Shown here: positions 1-6,877 of the stretch, in pieces
How the letters are laid out: each line of letters opens with the position of its first letter
Position numbering within the stretch: position 1 is the stretch's first letter
Source: an uncultured Collinsella sp.
GTDB taxonomy: Bacteria; Actinomycetota; Coriobacteriia; Coriobacteriales; Coriobacteriaceae
Assembly: GCA_900547805.1 (NCBI GenBank)
Contig: URIE01000024.1
Span: forward strand, 1-19,442
Direction: 5' to 3'
DNA: 19,442 bases
The notes under the pieces: generated by a model
Databases searched by the model: none
Told to the model about the DNA's origin: nothing
The model's input: the letters and a program-made list of their open reading frames with translations, nothing else
Made by a program: the position numbers and the translations under genes

Positions 1-60
1 CAACAAGCATGCAGCAACAACGGCTTCATCGACATCTCCTCCCCCGCAATGATTTTTTAA
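1..60 (+). CDS. C-terminal tail of a rightward gene (partial)
   Basis: Frame 1 is open from the window edge to a TAA at 58-60 and gives a tail reading ...NNGFIDISSPAMIF. About three quarters of its third codon positions are G or C, as in the strong genes of this window; the other forward frames look less gene-like. The family cannot be recognised from 19 residues. The gene would converge on the DUF3267-type gene whose stop is at 92-94. Confidence 0.4.
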   Translation, partial: QQACSNNGFIDISSPAMIF

Positions 61-81
61 TCCCCGTCCCAGAAAAATCAT
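49..81. terminator. AT-rich hairpin between convergent genes
   Basis: ATGATTTTT at 49-57 is perfectly complementary to AAAAATCAT at 73-81, with a 15-nt loop. It overlaps the stop codon of the partial gene ending at 60 and lies just past the stop of the leftward gene at 92. The position suits a shared terminator, but the stem has little GC, so this is a weak call. Confidence 0.25.
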
Positions 82-91
82 CCCAAAAAGA

Positions 92-661
92 CTACCTTGC
101 GAAAAAGCGCACGCCAAAGGACGTGTCCTCGCAGGCGGCAATGCGGCGGTCGCGCAGGATCGTCCGCACGTAATACCAGTCGCCCGTGCATCCCGAAAGG
201 TGCAAACCAGCCGCCAGGTAGCACAGCAGCGGATACCCAGAAAACGCAAATCCCAGGGCAAACGCCGCCGTCACAACAACCGTCGGCGCCAGGCAAACCG
301 CCATATACCGCCGGCGCGAATACACAATCCCCTCGGCGCAGGCATAGATCATGCACGTCTCACGGTTCGCTCCAAAAGTCACGTGCGCACTCGCGGGCGC
401 CAGCAGCTTAAAAAACACACCGTGCACCAGCTCGTGCACGGCAAACGACGCCATTGAGACCGCAGCCAAGCCGACTATCCAGCCCAAGACCGCCGTCCAG
501 CCGCCCGCGTCAGCCGCATCCAAGTCTGCAGGCCCGCCCAGCAGCATAAACACCGGCACCAGGCACACGGCAAACACGCCGACTACGACCATCCCCCACA
601 CAAAGCAGGCGTGCAGAAAATCCTCGTCCTCAAACGCATGTATGTTGGAAATCTCATTCAT
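92..661 (-). CDS. DUF3267-type putative zinc metalloprotease, multipass membrane protein
   Basis: This 189-residue integral membrane protein carries a zinc-protease motif, HELVH, at residues 76-80 within a hydrophobic helix. Near the C-terminus (about 154-165), HLSGCTGDWYYV matches the second conserved region of DUF3267 proteins, where an Asp (D161 here) is a likely third metal ligand. Hydrophobic segments at roughly 20-42, 57-80, 118-141 and 143-157 give about four membrane passes. DUF3267 is regarded as a site-2-protease-like zincin family; its substrates are unknown and none is suggested by the neighbours. The start is ATG at 661; its ribosome site is weak (AAGATG just upstream). It is divergent from the MetRS-like gene, with 132 bases between the two starts. 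The family call is by motif and topology from memory. Confidence 0.75.
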   Translation of the reverse strand: MNEISNIHAFEDEDFLHACFVWGMVVVGVFAVCLVPVFMLLGGPADLDAADAGGWTAVLGWIVGLAAVSMASFAVHELVHGVFFKLLAPASAHVTFGANRETCMIYACAEGIVYSRRRYMAVCLAPTVVVTAAFALGFAFSGYPLLCYLAAGLHLSGCTGDWYYVRTILRDRRIAACEDTSFGVRFFAR

Positions 662-701
662 AGCATCTTAGGATAGCGCCCCTGCCACGCACCCGCCCGC
701 A

Positions 702-712
702 TGTGCGATAAT
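702..712 (+). promoter_or_regulatory. Extended -10 promoter element for the MetRS-like gene
   Basis: TGTGCGATAAT contains an extended -10 (TG, one base, GATAAT) about 80 bases before the ATG at 794. There is no good -35, which is tolerable for extended -10 promoters. The identical 11-mer occurs in leftward orientation at 6596-6586 upstream of the DegV gene, which supports both as promoter cores. Confidence 0.4.
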
Positions 713-793
713 GTCGAACGATATGCACGAATTGACCACCGCGCCGCCGAGCCTCGCGCCCGGCCGTGCTCTCACCATATGCGAAGGAGTCCC

Positions 794-2944
794 ATGGCAT
801 CCAAATACTCCATGAACGATCGTCCCAGCTGGCCGCGCCGCGCCATCGTTACCGCCGGCGAGCCCTACGGCAACAAGGGCCTGCACTTTGGCCACGTCGG
901 TGGCGTCTTTGTCCCGGCCGACTTCTTCGCCCGCTTCCTGCGCGACCGCCTGGGCCGCGAGAACGTCATCTTCACCTCGGGCACCGACTGCTACGGCTCG
1001 CCCATCATGGAGAGCTACCGCAAGCTCAAGGAGAACGAGGGCTACGACAAGTCCATCGGCGAGTATGTCGAGTCCAATCACTCCCGCCAGGCCGCGACCC
1101 TCAACAACTACAACATCAGCTGCGACATCTACGGCGGCTCGGGCCTTGAGCCGGCGGCCCAGATCCACAACGAGGTGACTGCCGAGATTATCGAGCGCCT
1201 GCACGAGCAGGGCACCATCTCCAAGCGCTCCACGCTGCAGTTCTACGATACCAAGGCCGGCACGTTCCTCAACGGCCGCCAGGTCATCGGCCGCTGCCCC
1301 ATCCAGGGCTGCAAGTCCGAGAAGGCTTATGCCGACGAGTGCGATCTGGGCCACCAGTTTGAGCCCGAGGAGCTCATCGCGCCCAAGAGCCAGCTCACCG
1401 GCGAGGTGCCCGAGCTGCGCCCGGTCGACAATCTCTACTTTGACCTGCCGGCCTACCTCGACTTTATGAAGACCTACACCGCCAAGCTCGCCCAGAACCC
1501 GCAGGTTCGCTCCGTGGTCTCCAAGACCATGGAGGAGTGGCTGCTGCCGGCTCAGCTCTACATCCAGAACAAGTTCCGCGAGGCCTTCGATGCCGTCGAG
1601 GACCAGCTCCCCGAGCACACCGTGCTGGAGCCCGAGGGCAACAAGAGCAGCTTTACCGTCACCTTCCCCAGCTGGAAGGAGCGCGACGACGCCCACGCGG
1701 TGCTCGCCAACGGCGGCGTGCGCTTCCGCAGCGGCAAGGCGCTCGTGCCCTTCCGCATCACCGGCAACATCGACTGGGGCGTTACGGTGCCCGAGGTCGA
1801 TGGCGTCTCCGACGTCACCTGCTGGTGCTGGCCCGAGAGCCTGTGGGCGCCCATCAGCTATACGCGTACCGTGCTCGCGCGCGATGCCAAGGCCGCCGGC
1901 GTGACCGAGGGCGTCGCCGCCCAGGATGCCGCCCTCATGGGCGAGCCCGCCGCCGACTCCACGCAGGTGCCCGCACCCACCTACCAGCACAGCTCGCTCG
2001 ACTGGCGCGACTGGTGGTGCTCTGACGACGCTCAGATTTACCAGTTCATCGGCCAGGACAACATCTATTTCTACTGCATCGCGCAGACCGCCATGTGGGA
2101 GGCCCTGGGCTGGGACCTCACGCAGAGCACCGTCAGCGCCTGCTACCACCTGCTCTACATGGGCAAAAAGGCCAGCTCGTCCTCGCAGACGCCTCCCCCG
2201 CCGGCAGACGACCTGCTCAACCACTACACCTGCGAGCAGATGCGTGCGCACTGGCTGTCGCTCGGCCTGTCCGAAAAGCCGGTGAGCTTTAGCCCCAAGG
2301 CATACGACACGCGTGTGACCGGCAAGGACAAGGACGGCAACGAGGTACGCGCCTGCGACGACAAGCGCGTTATCGACCCGGCCCTTAAGGAGAGTGCGCT
2401 GCTGACTGGCGTGTTCAACCGTCTGGCCCGCAGCTGCTTCTACGGCGTCGCCGTCAAGGAAGGCGACGAGAGCCCCTACCGCAACGGCTGCATCCCCGCC
2501 GGTGCCGCTTCTGACACCGTGGTCGAAGCCGCCCAGCAGGCAGCCCTCGCCTTTGAGCAGGCCATGTACAAGTTCGAGACGCACCGCGCGCTTGCCGTGT
2601 GCGACGACTACCTGCGCGCCGCCAACAAGCGCTGGAGCGATGCCTCCAAGGCCGCCAACAAGCTCGAGGGCGAGCCAGCCAACGCCGCCATGACGCAGGC
2701 GCTCGTCGACGCCTTTACCGAGCTGCGCGTGGCGACCGTGCTCATGCACGGTATTGTGCCGGCCGGCTGCGAGCTCATCTGCGAGTACTTCGACGTCGAT
2801 CCGGTCGCCTTCTTTAGCTGGGATAACATCTTTGCCTCCACGGACGAGTTCGTGGAGAGCCTGGGCGAGAAGCCCGGTGAGCACCGCGTGAAGCCGCTGC
2901 CCCCGCGCTTCGACTTCTTTAGCAAGCACGAGAGCCAGTACTAA
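794..2944 (+). CDS. Methionyl-tRNA-synthetase-like class I tRNA ligase with altered KMSKS loop
   Basis: The 716-residue product has the class I synthetase order of methionyl-tRNA synthetase. The HIGH motif is HFGH at 31-34, after TAGEPYGNKG. SGTDCYGSP lies at 62-70, a zinc-knuckle-like C168-C173-C183-H187 follows, and then the second half of the Rossmann fold (about 325-475) and a helical anticodon-binding-like domain (about 535-670). The KMSKS site is KKASSSS at 458-464, followed by a PPPP stretch. The Lys that pairs with the second Ser in KMSKS is therefore not in its usual place. ATG 794 is chosen because GAAGGAG ends five bases upstream; an in-frame ATG at 701 has no ribosome site. The protein is longer than ordinary bacterial MetRS (about 510-680). 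It may be a charging enzyme of a divergent subtype or a paralogue; the sequence cannot decide. A methyltransferase gene follows 59 bases later. Confidence 0.85.
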   Translation: MASKYSMNDRPSWPRRAIVTAGEPYGNKGLHFGHVGGVFVPADFFARFLRDRLGRENVIFTSGTDCYGSPIMESYRKLKENEGYDKSIGEYVESNHSRQAATLNNYNISCDIYGGSGLEPAAQIHNEVTAEIIERLHEQGTISKRSTLQFYDTKAGTFLNGRQVIGRCPIQGCKSEKAYADECDLGHQFEPEELIAPKSQLTGEVPELRPVDNLYFDLPAYLDFMKTYTAKLAQNPQVRSVVSKTMEEWLLPAQLYIQNKFREAFDAVEDQLPEHTVLEPEGNKSSFTVTFPSWKERDDAHAVLANGGVRFRSGKALVPFRITGNIDWGVTVPEVDGVSDVTCWCWPESLWAPISYTRTVLARDAKAAGVTEGVAAQDAALMGEPAADSTQVPAPTYQHSSLDWRDWWCSDDAQIYQFIGQDNIYFYCIAQTAMWEALGWDLTQSTVSACYHLLYMGKKASSSSQTPPPPADDLLNHYTCEQMRAHWLSLGLSEKPVSFSPKAYDTRVTGKDKDGNEVRACDDKRVIDPALKESALLTGVFNRLARSCFYGVAVKEGDESPYRNGCIPAGAASDTVVEAAQQAALAFEQAMYKFETHRALAVCDDYLRAANKRWSDASKAANKLEGEPANAAMTQALVDAFTELRVATVLMHGIVPAGCELICEYFDVDPVAFFSWDNIFASTDEFVESLGEKPGEHRVKPLPPRFDFFSKHESQY

Positions 2945-2945
2945 A

Positions 2946-2965
2946 GCACGCCAGCAGCGGCGTGC
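2946..2965 (+). other. Intercistronic stem-loop after the MetRS-like stop codon
   Basis: GCACGCC at 2946-2952 pairs perfectly with GGCGTGC at 2959-2965 around a six-base loop, two bases past the stop codon. No T-run follows, so it is not a typical intrinsic terminator. It may be an mRNA 3'-end stabiliser or a U-tract-less terminator of the kind proposed for actinobacteria. Confidence 0.35.
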
Positions 2966-3003
2966 CCGGAAAGTAGTCAATTTGGGACGGGAAGGAAAGA
3001 CGG

Positions 3004-4107
3004 ATGTCCAAGCCGCGTCGTCGTAAGCAGAAAAAGCAGGTCAAGGCCGAGCTCAAGCTCAGGCAGTTTGCCGCCACCGAGCTTTCCGACCAGCTTGCCG
3101 CCCTTCCCTGCGCCGCCGACCTGCCGCGCTTTATGGTCGACACGATCGCCGGCGCCTATGCGCCCGCCGATGCCGAGCTCATGATCGAGGGCTTCGGTGC
3201 TGCAGCCACACGCCCGGTCACGCTGCGCGCCAACACGCTCAAGGCAACCGCCGAGGACATCGCTGCGGCGCTCGATGCCGCCGGCATCGCCCACAACCCC
3301 GTCGCCTGGTACCCAGACGCCTTCATCCTGCCCGACGCCCAGGTTTCCGACCTGTGGGACCTCGACATCTACCGCGACGGCAAGATCTACTTGCAAAGTC
3401 TGTCGTCCATGATGCCGCCGTTGGTCCTGGGCGCCCAGGCAGGCGAGGACATCCTGGACATGTGCGCGGCCCCCGGTGGCAAGACGACGCAGACCGCCGC
3501 CCTCACGCAGGGCCAGGCGCACCTTACCGCCTGCGAGATGAGCATTCCCCGCGCCGAGAAGCTCGAAGCCAACCTCCACCGCCAAGGCGCAAAAAACGTG
3601 CCCGTCATGCGCATCGACGCACGCGAGCTCGACGAGTTCTTCCGCTTTGACCGCATCCTGCTCGACGCTCCCTGCACCGGCACGGGCACCGTCATCAGCG
3701 GCAACGAGAAGAGTCTGCGCGGCCTCACCGAGCAGTTGCTGAGCAAATGCGCCCGCTCGCAGCGTGCGCTTCTGGACCGCGCCATGGGAGCCCTCAAACC
3801 GGGCGGCACGCTCGTCTATTCGACTTGTTCGATCTTGCCGCAGGAAAACGAGGACGCCCTGCAAGAGGCCCTCGACAAGCATATGGACTGCGAGCTCATC
3901 CCCCTCGACGGCACGCCAAGCGAAAGTGAGGCACGCCGCGCCCAGGAAGCTGGCGAGGAGCCGCGCATCGAGTCCAACGCCCTGACCGAGGCCATTGCCG
4001 CGGGTCAGGTATCGGCCATCGCCAACGGCCTGCCCGGCACGCTCACCATTCCGCCCAGCCGCGAATTTGAGGGCTTCTACATTGCCCTGATTCGAAAACG
4101 CAGCTAG
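3004..4107 (+). CDS. RsmB/NOP-family SAM-dependent RNA (cytosine-C5) methyltransferase
   Basis: This 367-residue enzyme is expected to transfer a methyl group from SAM to C5 of a cytosine in rRNA or tRNA. Visible motifs are RPVTLRANTLK (70-80) and SLSSMMPPLVL (132-142) in the N-terminal RNA-binding part. They are followed by SAM-binding motif I DMCAAPGGK (152-160), motif IV DAPCTGTG (221-228, Cys224), motif VI STCS (273-276, Cys275, the expected nucleophile) and the closing EGFYIALIRK strand. It lacks the NusB-like N-terminal domain of true RsmB, and its short basic start (MSKPRRRKQKKQ) may contact RNA. GGAAGGAAAG upstream supports ATG 3004. The gene follows the MetRS-like gene on the same strand, giving a translation-themed pair. 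Exact target base is not deducible. Confidence 0.9.
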   Translation: MSKPRRRKQKKQVKAELKLRQFAATELSDQLAALPCAADLPRFMVDTIAGAYAPADAELMIEGFGAAATRPVTLRANTLKATAEDIAAALDAAGIAHNPVAWYPDAFILPDAQVSDLWDLDIYRDGKIYLQSLSSMMPPLVLGAQAGEDILDMCAAPGGKTTQTAALTQGQAHLTACEMSIPRAEKLEANLHRQGAKNVPVMRIDARELDEFFRFDRILLDAPCTGTGTVISGNEKSLRGLTEQLLSKCARSQRALLDRAMGALKPGGTLVYSTCSILPQENEDALQEALDKHMDCELIPLDGTPSESEARRAQEAGEEPRIESNALTEAIAAGQVSAIANGLPGTLTIPPSREFEGFYIALIRKRS

Positions 4108-4131
4108 CGCACGGATCCAAAACTCAACAAG

Positions 4132-4302
4132 CTATCTCTGTGCGCGTTTGCCCTGCTGGTCGCGATGCTGTTTAAGCATCGCGCGCTCCTTGCGTTCGGC
4201 CCTTTTGCCCTTAATGGCCGTGACCACAAAGTAGATGACCGCGGCGGCAACGATTGCGCCCACACACAGGCCAATCGAGCCAAACATTGCTGTCAATTCC
4301 AT
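4132..4302 (-). CDS. Small single-pass membrane protein, 56 residues
   Basis: The leftward frame from ATG 4302 to TAG 4132 encodes MELTAMFGSIGLCVGAIVAA followed by AVIYFVVTAIKGKRAERKER and a highly charged tail ending KRAQR. One hydrophobic segment (about residues 7-30) precedes a Lys/Arg/Gln-rich cytosolic tail (31-56), so the protein is probably N-out, C-in. A good ribosome site (GAGAGGTGA) lies six bases before the ATG and third positions are mostly G or C, which argues that it is real despite its size. It converges on the methyltransferase gene with only 24 bases between stops. No function is recognised. Small basic single-pass proteins of this sort often act as accessory subunits, but nothing nearby names a partner. 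Confidence 0.7.
   Translation of the reverse strand: MELTAMFGSIGLCVGAIVAAAVIYFVVTAIKGKRAERKERAMLKQHRDQQGKRAQR
4161..4183. other. 9-bp perfect hairpin inside the small membrane protein gene
   Basis: CGCGATGCT at 4161-4169 is perfectly complementary to AGCATCGCG at 4175-4183 with a five-base loop. It lies in the 3' part of the 56-residue gene and 54 bases past the methyltransferase stop. It could limit read-through from either convergent gene, although no T-run follows on either strand. Confidence 0.3.
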
Positions 4303-4493
4303 ACCGCGTCACCTCTCTTTTAAACGGGACTTTCAAGATAGCACCTCGATACCCGCCACCACAGCTCCTTCACGTTCGCCGGCCCTTCGGTCTAACGGAT
4401 GGCGCGGCGGGGAAAAATCAACTCGTCAAACGATTTAGCATTCGCAATTCCGGCTGCATCGCGCCGGCCGTCATCACATAGAATCGAGCCTCC

Positions 4494-5585
4494 ATGGATA
4501 CCCTCAACGATCTAAATGAGCGCGTCGACGCCTTCGTCGGCACCAGCTCCTTCGACACGCCTGCCGCGGCAAACGACCAAGCTCCCATCGATGTGCCCGC
4601 CGAGGTTCACGAGGACATCGTCGCCTCGGTCGATTTCTCCGAGGTCGAGCTCGCAGACGAGTTCACCGAGCCCCAGGTAGCCGTGACCCCCAACGGACTG
4701 CTCCCCATGGAGCCGCTGCCCATCGACGGGCGTTTGCGCAAGGCGGCCCTTCGCATGCCCGACGAGATCGAGGAGGCCAGCGGCTTTACGCTCTTCGGTC
4801 GACGCATCAAGTCGCTCATTTACACCACCGACGTGGCCGTCATCCGCAACTCCAATGCCGATGCTGTCTTTGCCGTTTACCCCTTCACGCCGCAGCCGGC
4901 CATTACGCAGGCGCTGTTGACCGTCGCCGAGTGCCCGGTCTTTGTAGGCGTGGGCGGCGGCACCACCACCGGTAAGCGCTCCGTGCAGATGGCAGCCGTC
5001 TCCGAGATGCAGGGCGCGGCGGGCTGCGTGGTCAACTCCCCCGCCACTGCCGAGATGGTCGAGCACATCACCAACATCGCCGACATCCCCGTCATCGCCA
5101 CGGTTGTACGTTGCGACGATGATGCGCATGCCAAAGTGCGCGCCGGAGCCAAGATTCTCAACATCGCCGCCGGCAAAAACACGCCCCAGGTCCTGCGTGA
5201 ACTGCGCGAGCACTATCCCAACCTGCCGCTCATCGCGCCGGGCGGCAAGACGCCCGAGAGCATCCGTGAAACCATCGCCGCCGGTGCCAACGCCATCATC
5301 TGGACGCCGCCTTCGGCCCAGCAGCTACAGACCGACATGATGCAGCGTTATCGCAAGATGAAGGAAGACGCCACACCCGTCATCTCGCGCGACGATGTGC
5401 CCATTATCGACCAGGTCGCCGCCGCCGAGGTCAGCCAGGTCGAGAACATGAATCCCGATGTGCCGATTCCCGACGAAGTCATCGAGCGCGTCGCTTCGAT
5501 CCACGAGCGCGTCGAGGAGCATCGCGCCAACCGCGGCCTCAAGCCGTCACTGCACGGCTTCTTCTTCCGCGGAAAGAAACGCTAG
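4494..5585 (+). CDS. Predicted TIM-barrel enzyme of unknown function
   Basis: The 363-residue product has an acidic N-terminal extension (1-70) without obvious fold, then a compact alpha/beta domain (about 95-290). The domain reads like a phosphate-binding TIM barrel: ADAVFAVYPFTPQP (122-135), VFVGVGGGTTTGKRS (149-163), PVIATVVRCDDDAHAK (199-214), then LIAPGGKTPESIRETIAAGA (246-265), which resembles the phosphate-binding end of ThiG, NanE and KDPG-aldolase barrels. A charged tail (290-363) follows. Homologues are commonly labelled only 'hydrolase', a name with no experimental basis that I know of. ATG 4494 has a poor ribosome site (GAGCCTCC); TAGAAT at 4479-4484 could be a -10, giving a very short leader. 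A strong terminator follows, so the gene is probably monocistronic. Confidence 0.7.
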   Translation: MDTLNDLNERVDAFVGTSSFDTPAAANDQAPIDVPAEVHEDIVASVDFSEVELADEFTEPQVAVTPNGLLPMEPLPIDGRLRKAALRMPDEIEEASGFTLFGRRIKSLIYTTDVAVIRNSNADAVFAVYPFTPQPAITQALLTVAECPVFVGVGGGTTTGKRSVQMAAVSEMQGAAGCVVNSPATAEMVEHITNIADIPVIATVVRCDDDAHAKVRAGAKILNIAAGKNTPQVLRELREHYPNLPLIAPGGKTPESIRETIAAGANAIIWTPPSAQQLQTDMMQRYRKMKEDATPVISRDDVPIIDQVAAAEVSQVENMNPDVPIPDEVIERVASIHERVEEHRANRGLKPSLHGFFFRGKKR

Positions 5586-5597
5586 CCGCAACAGCAA

Positions 5598-5630
5598 GGC
5601 CCGCCCCACAAACGTGAGGCGGGCCGTTTT
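5598..5630 (+). terminator. Rho-independent terminator of the TIM-barrel gene
   Basis: GGCCCGCC (5598-5605) pairs with GGCGGGCC (5618-5625), extended by CAC/GTG around an AAAC loop, and is followed by GTTTTCGTTT. It lies 12 bases past the stop at 5585. The opposite strand has only a weak T-rich tail, so it may also help stop the convergent DegV transcript. Confidence 0.9.
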
Positions 5631-5666
5631 CGTTTGAGCAATCACGCAGCGACGTGATGAGCCAAG

Positions 5667-6557
5667 TTAATCCACGCGCTTGTCGCCCATAAAGAAGAGC
5701 GCCACCGTACCAGGTCCGGTATGCGAGCCAATCAGAGTACCGATATCATTGATCTCAATCTTGCCTTTAAGCTGCGGAACCTGTTCCTCAATCAGCGCCG
5801 CAACTGCCTCGGCATCCTCGCGGCACGCCGAGTGCGACATGATGCACTTACCCGAATAATCCACACCGTCCTGCACGTGTGCCATCATGGTCTTGGCCAT
5901 CTCGGAAATCGCGCGCTTCTTAGTGCGAATCTTCTCACGTGGCGACAGCTTGCCGTCGCAATCGACCGTCATAAGCGGGCAAATCTTAAGCGCCGTGCCG
6001 ATGATCGCACTCGCAGCCGAAATGCGACCGCCTCGTAGGTAGCTCGACAGATCGGTCGAGAAGAACCAGTGGTGCAGGTTGAGTTTGTGCTCCTCGATCC
6101 AGGCAGCCGTCTCGTCGAGTGAGGCCCCGCTATCGCGCACGTCGGCGGCATATTCCAGCAACAGGCCAAAGCCCGAAGACGCCGCCAGCGAATCGATGAC
6201 GCGCACCTTGCCGCCCTGGGGATAGCGATCCGCGAGCATCTGCGCCGCAACGCAGGCCGATCCATACGTGCCCGAAATACCCGACGACAACGTCAGGTGC
6301 AGCACGTCTTTACCCTCGGCAACAAACGGCTCCCAAAACTCCTCGTACTCACCCACGCTCACCTGAGACGTCTTGGGCATGGCGCCCGCGGCAATCTGGG
6401 CAAAAAACTTGTCCGGCGTAATCGACTGATACAGATCGTCCGTATAGACAACATCGTCGATCTCGTAATGAAAACACACGACAGGGATATTGCGCGACGC
6501 AAAGAACTCACGGGTTCGGTCGGCGGCGGATTCACAGGTCAGGACAAAATCACTCAT
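5667..6557 (-). CDS. DegV family fatty-acid-binding protein
   Basis: This 296-residue protein matches the two-domain DegV family, which holds a fatty acid and, in the FakB branch, presents it to the kinase FakA for phosphorylation. The first lobe shows MSDFVLTCESAADRT, then PKTSQVSVGEY (61-71) and LTLSSGISGTYGSA (88-101), where the Ser/Thr residues contact the lipid carboxylate. Next come VIDSLAASSGFGLLL (120-134) and the second-lobe stretch STDLSSYLRGGRIS, with a conserved Arg, and finally IGSHTGPGTVALFFMG at the C-terminus. ATG 6557 is chosen because AAGGAG lies six bases upstream; the ATG at 6575 would place that site inside the gene. No FakA gene is in view, so FakB activity is unproven. 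It is divergent from fbp. Confidence 0.92.
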   Translation of the reverse strand: MSDFVLTCESAADRTREFFASRNIPVVCFHYEIDDVVYTDDLYQSITPDKFFAQIAAGAMPKTSQVSVGEYEEFWEPFVAEGKDVLHLTLSSGISGTYGSACVAAQMLADRYPQGGKVRVIDSLAASSGFGLLLEYAADVRDSGASLDETAAWIEEHKLNLHHWFFSTDLSSYLRGGRISAASAIIGTALKICPLMTVDCDGKLSPREKIRTKKRAISEMAKTMMAHVQDGVDYSGKCIMSHSACREDAEAVAALIEEQVPQLKGKIEINDIGTLIGSHTGPGTVALFFMGDKRVD

Positions 6558-6585
6558 ATGAGGCTCCTTACTCATTGCTGCGCAA

Positions 6586-6596
6586 ATTATCGCACA
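6586..6596 (-). promoter_or_regulatory. Extended -10 promoter element for the DegV gene
   Basis: Read leftward this is TGTGCGATAAT, an extended -10 whose last base is 28 bases from the ATG at 6557. It is identical to the element at 702-712. No convincing -35 is seen. Confidence 0.4.
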
Positions 6597-6820
6597 GTGA
6601 GCCTACATACGGTACATATGTCCACTATTTACCAAATCGAACCAAAAATAGCGAACATCTTTACCACCATCGTCTCCACCGACTCCACGCATAAATATCT
6701 GAGAAAACACCCTCTATCGTCTCCACTCAACCGCCATATCTACCTCAACTAAATCGATTTACCAAACCGTTCAGCCGACAATTCAGCCGCTGGCGCAAAA
6801 TCGAAACAAAAGCGGCGCAT
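6597..6820. other. AT-rich intergenic region without a gene
   Basis: The bases between the DegV and fbp starts (6558-6877, 320 in all) hold the DegV promoter at the left end and the fbp palindrome at the right end. In between the sequence is AT-rich with no credible ORF. ATCGTCTCCAC occurs twice in direct orientation, at 6669-6679 and 6716-6726, and ACATATGT is a small palindrome near 6613. I see nothing that identifies a site. Confidence 0.4.
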
Positions 6821-6850
6821 ACTGATAAACGTTTGACGCTGTTTATCAGT
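6821..6850. promoter_or_regulatory. Perfect inverted repeat in the fbp leader (operator or RNA hairpin)
   Basis: ACTGATAAAC (6821-6830) and GTTTATCAGT (6841-6850) are perfect inverted copies with a 10-base spacer, so the arm centres lie 20 bp apart, about two DNA turns. The repeat ends 27 bases before the fbp ATG. Two readings fit: a dimeric repressor or activator operator, since GATAAA inside the left arm could be part of a -10 with TCGAAA 17 bases upstream, or an RNA hairpin followed by TTTTA acting as an attenuator. Confidence 0.55.
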
Positions 6851-6877
6851 TTTACCAGCCCCATCGGAAGGTGTTTC

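Noticed and set aside
668..2980. 770-residue leftward ORF opposite the MetRS-like gene
   Set aside because: It is an antisense shadow kept open by GC-rich codons: its translation is low-complexity Ala/Gly/Leu/Val with no family motif, whereas the rightward frame has HIGH and zinc-site motifs and a ribosome site.
2977..3882. 301-residue leftward ORF opposite the methyltransferase
   Set aside because: Antisense shadow; the rightward frame holds all RsmB/NOP motifs.
6597..6820. Possible T-box or other riboswitch in the long leader between DegV and fbp
   Set aside because: I find no T-box sequence, conserved riboswitch core or terminator/antiterminator pair other than the simple palindrome at 6821-6850.
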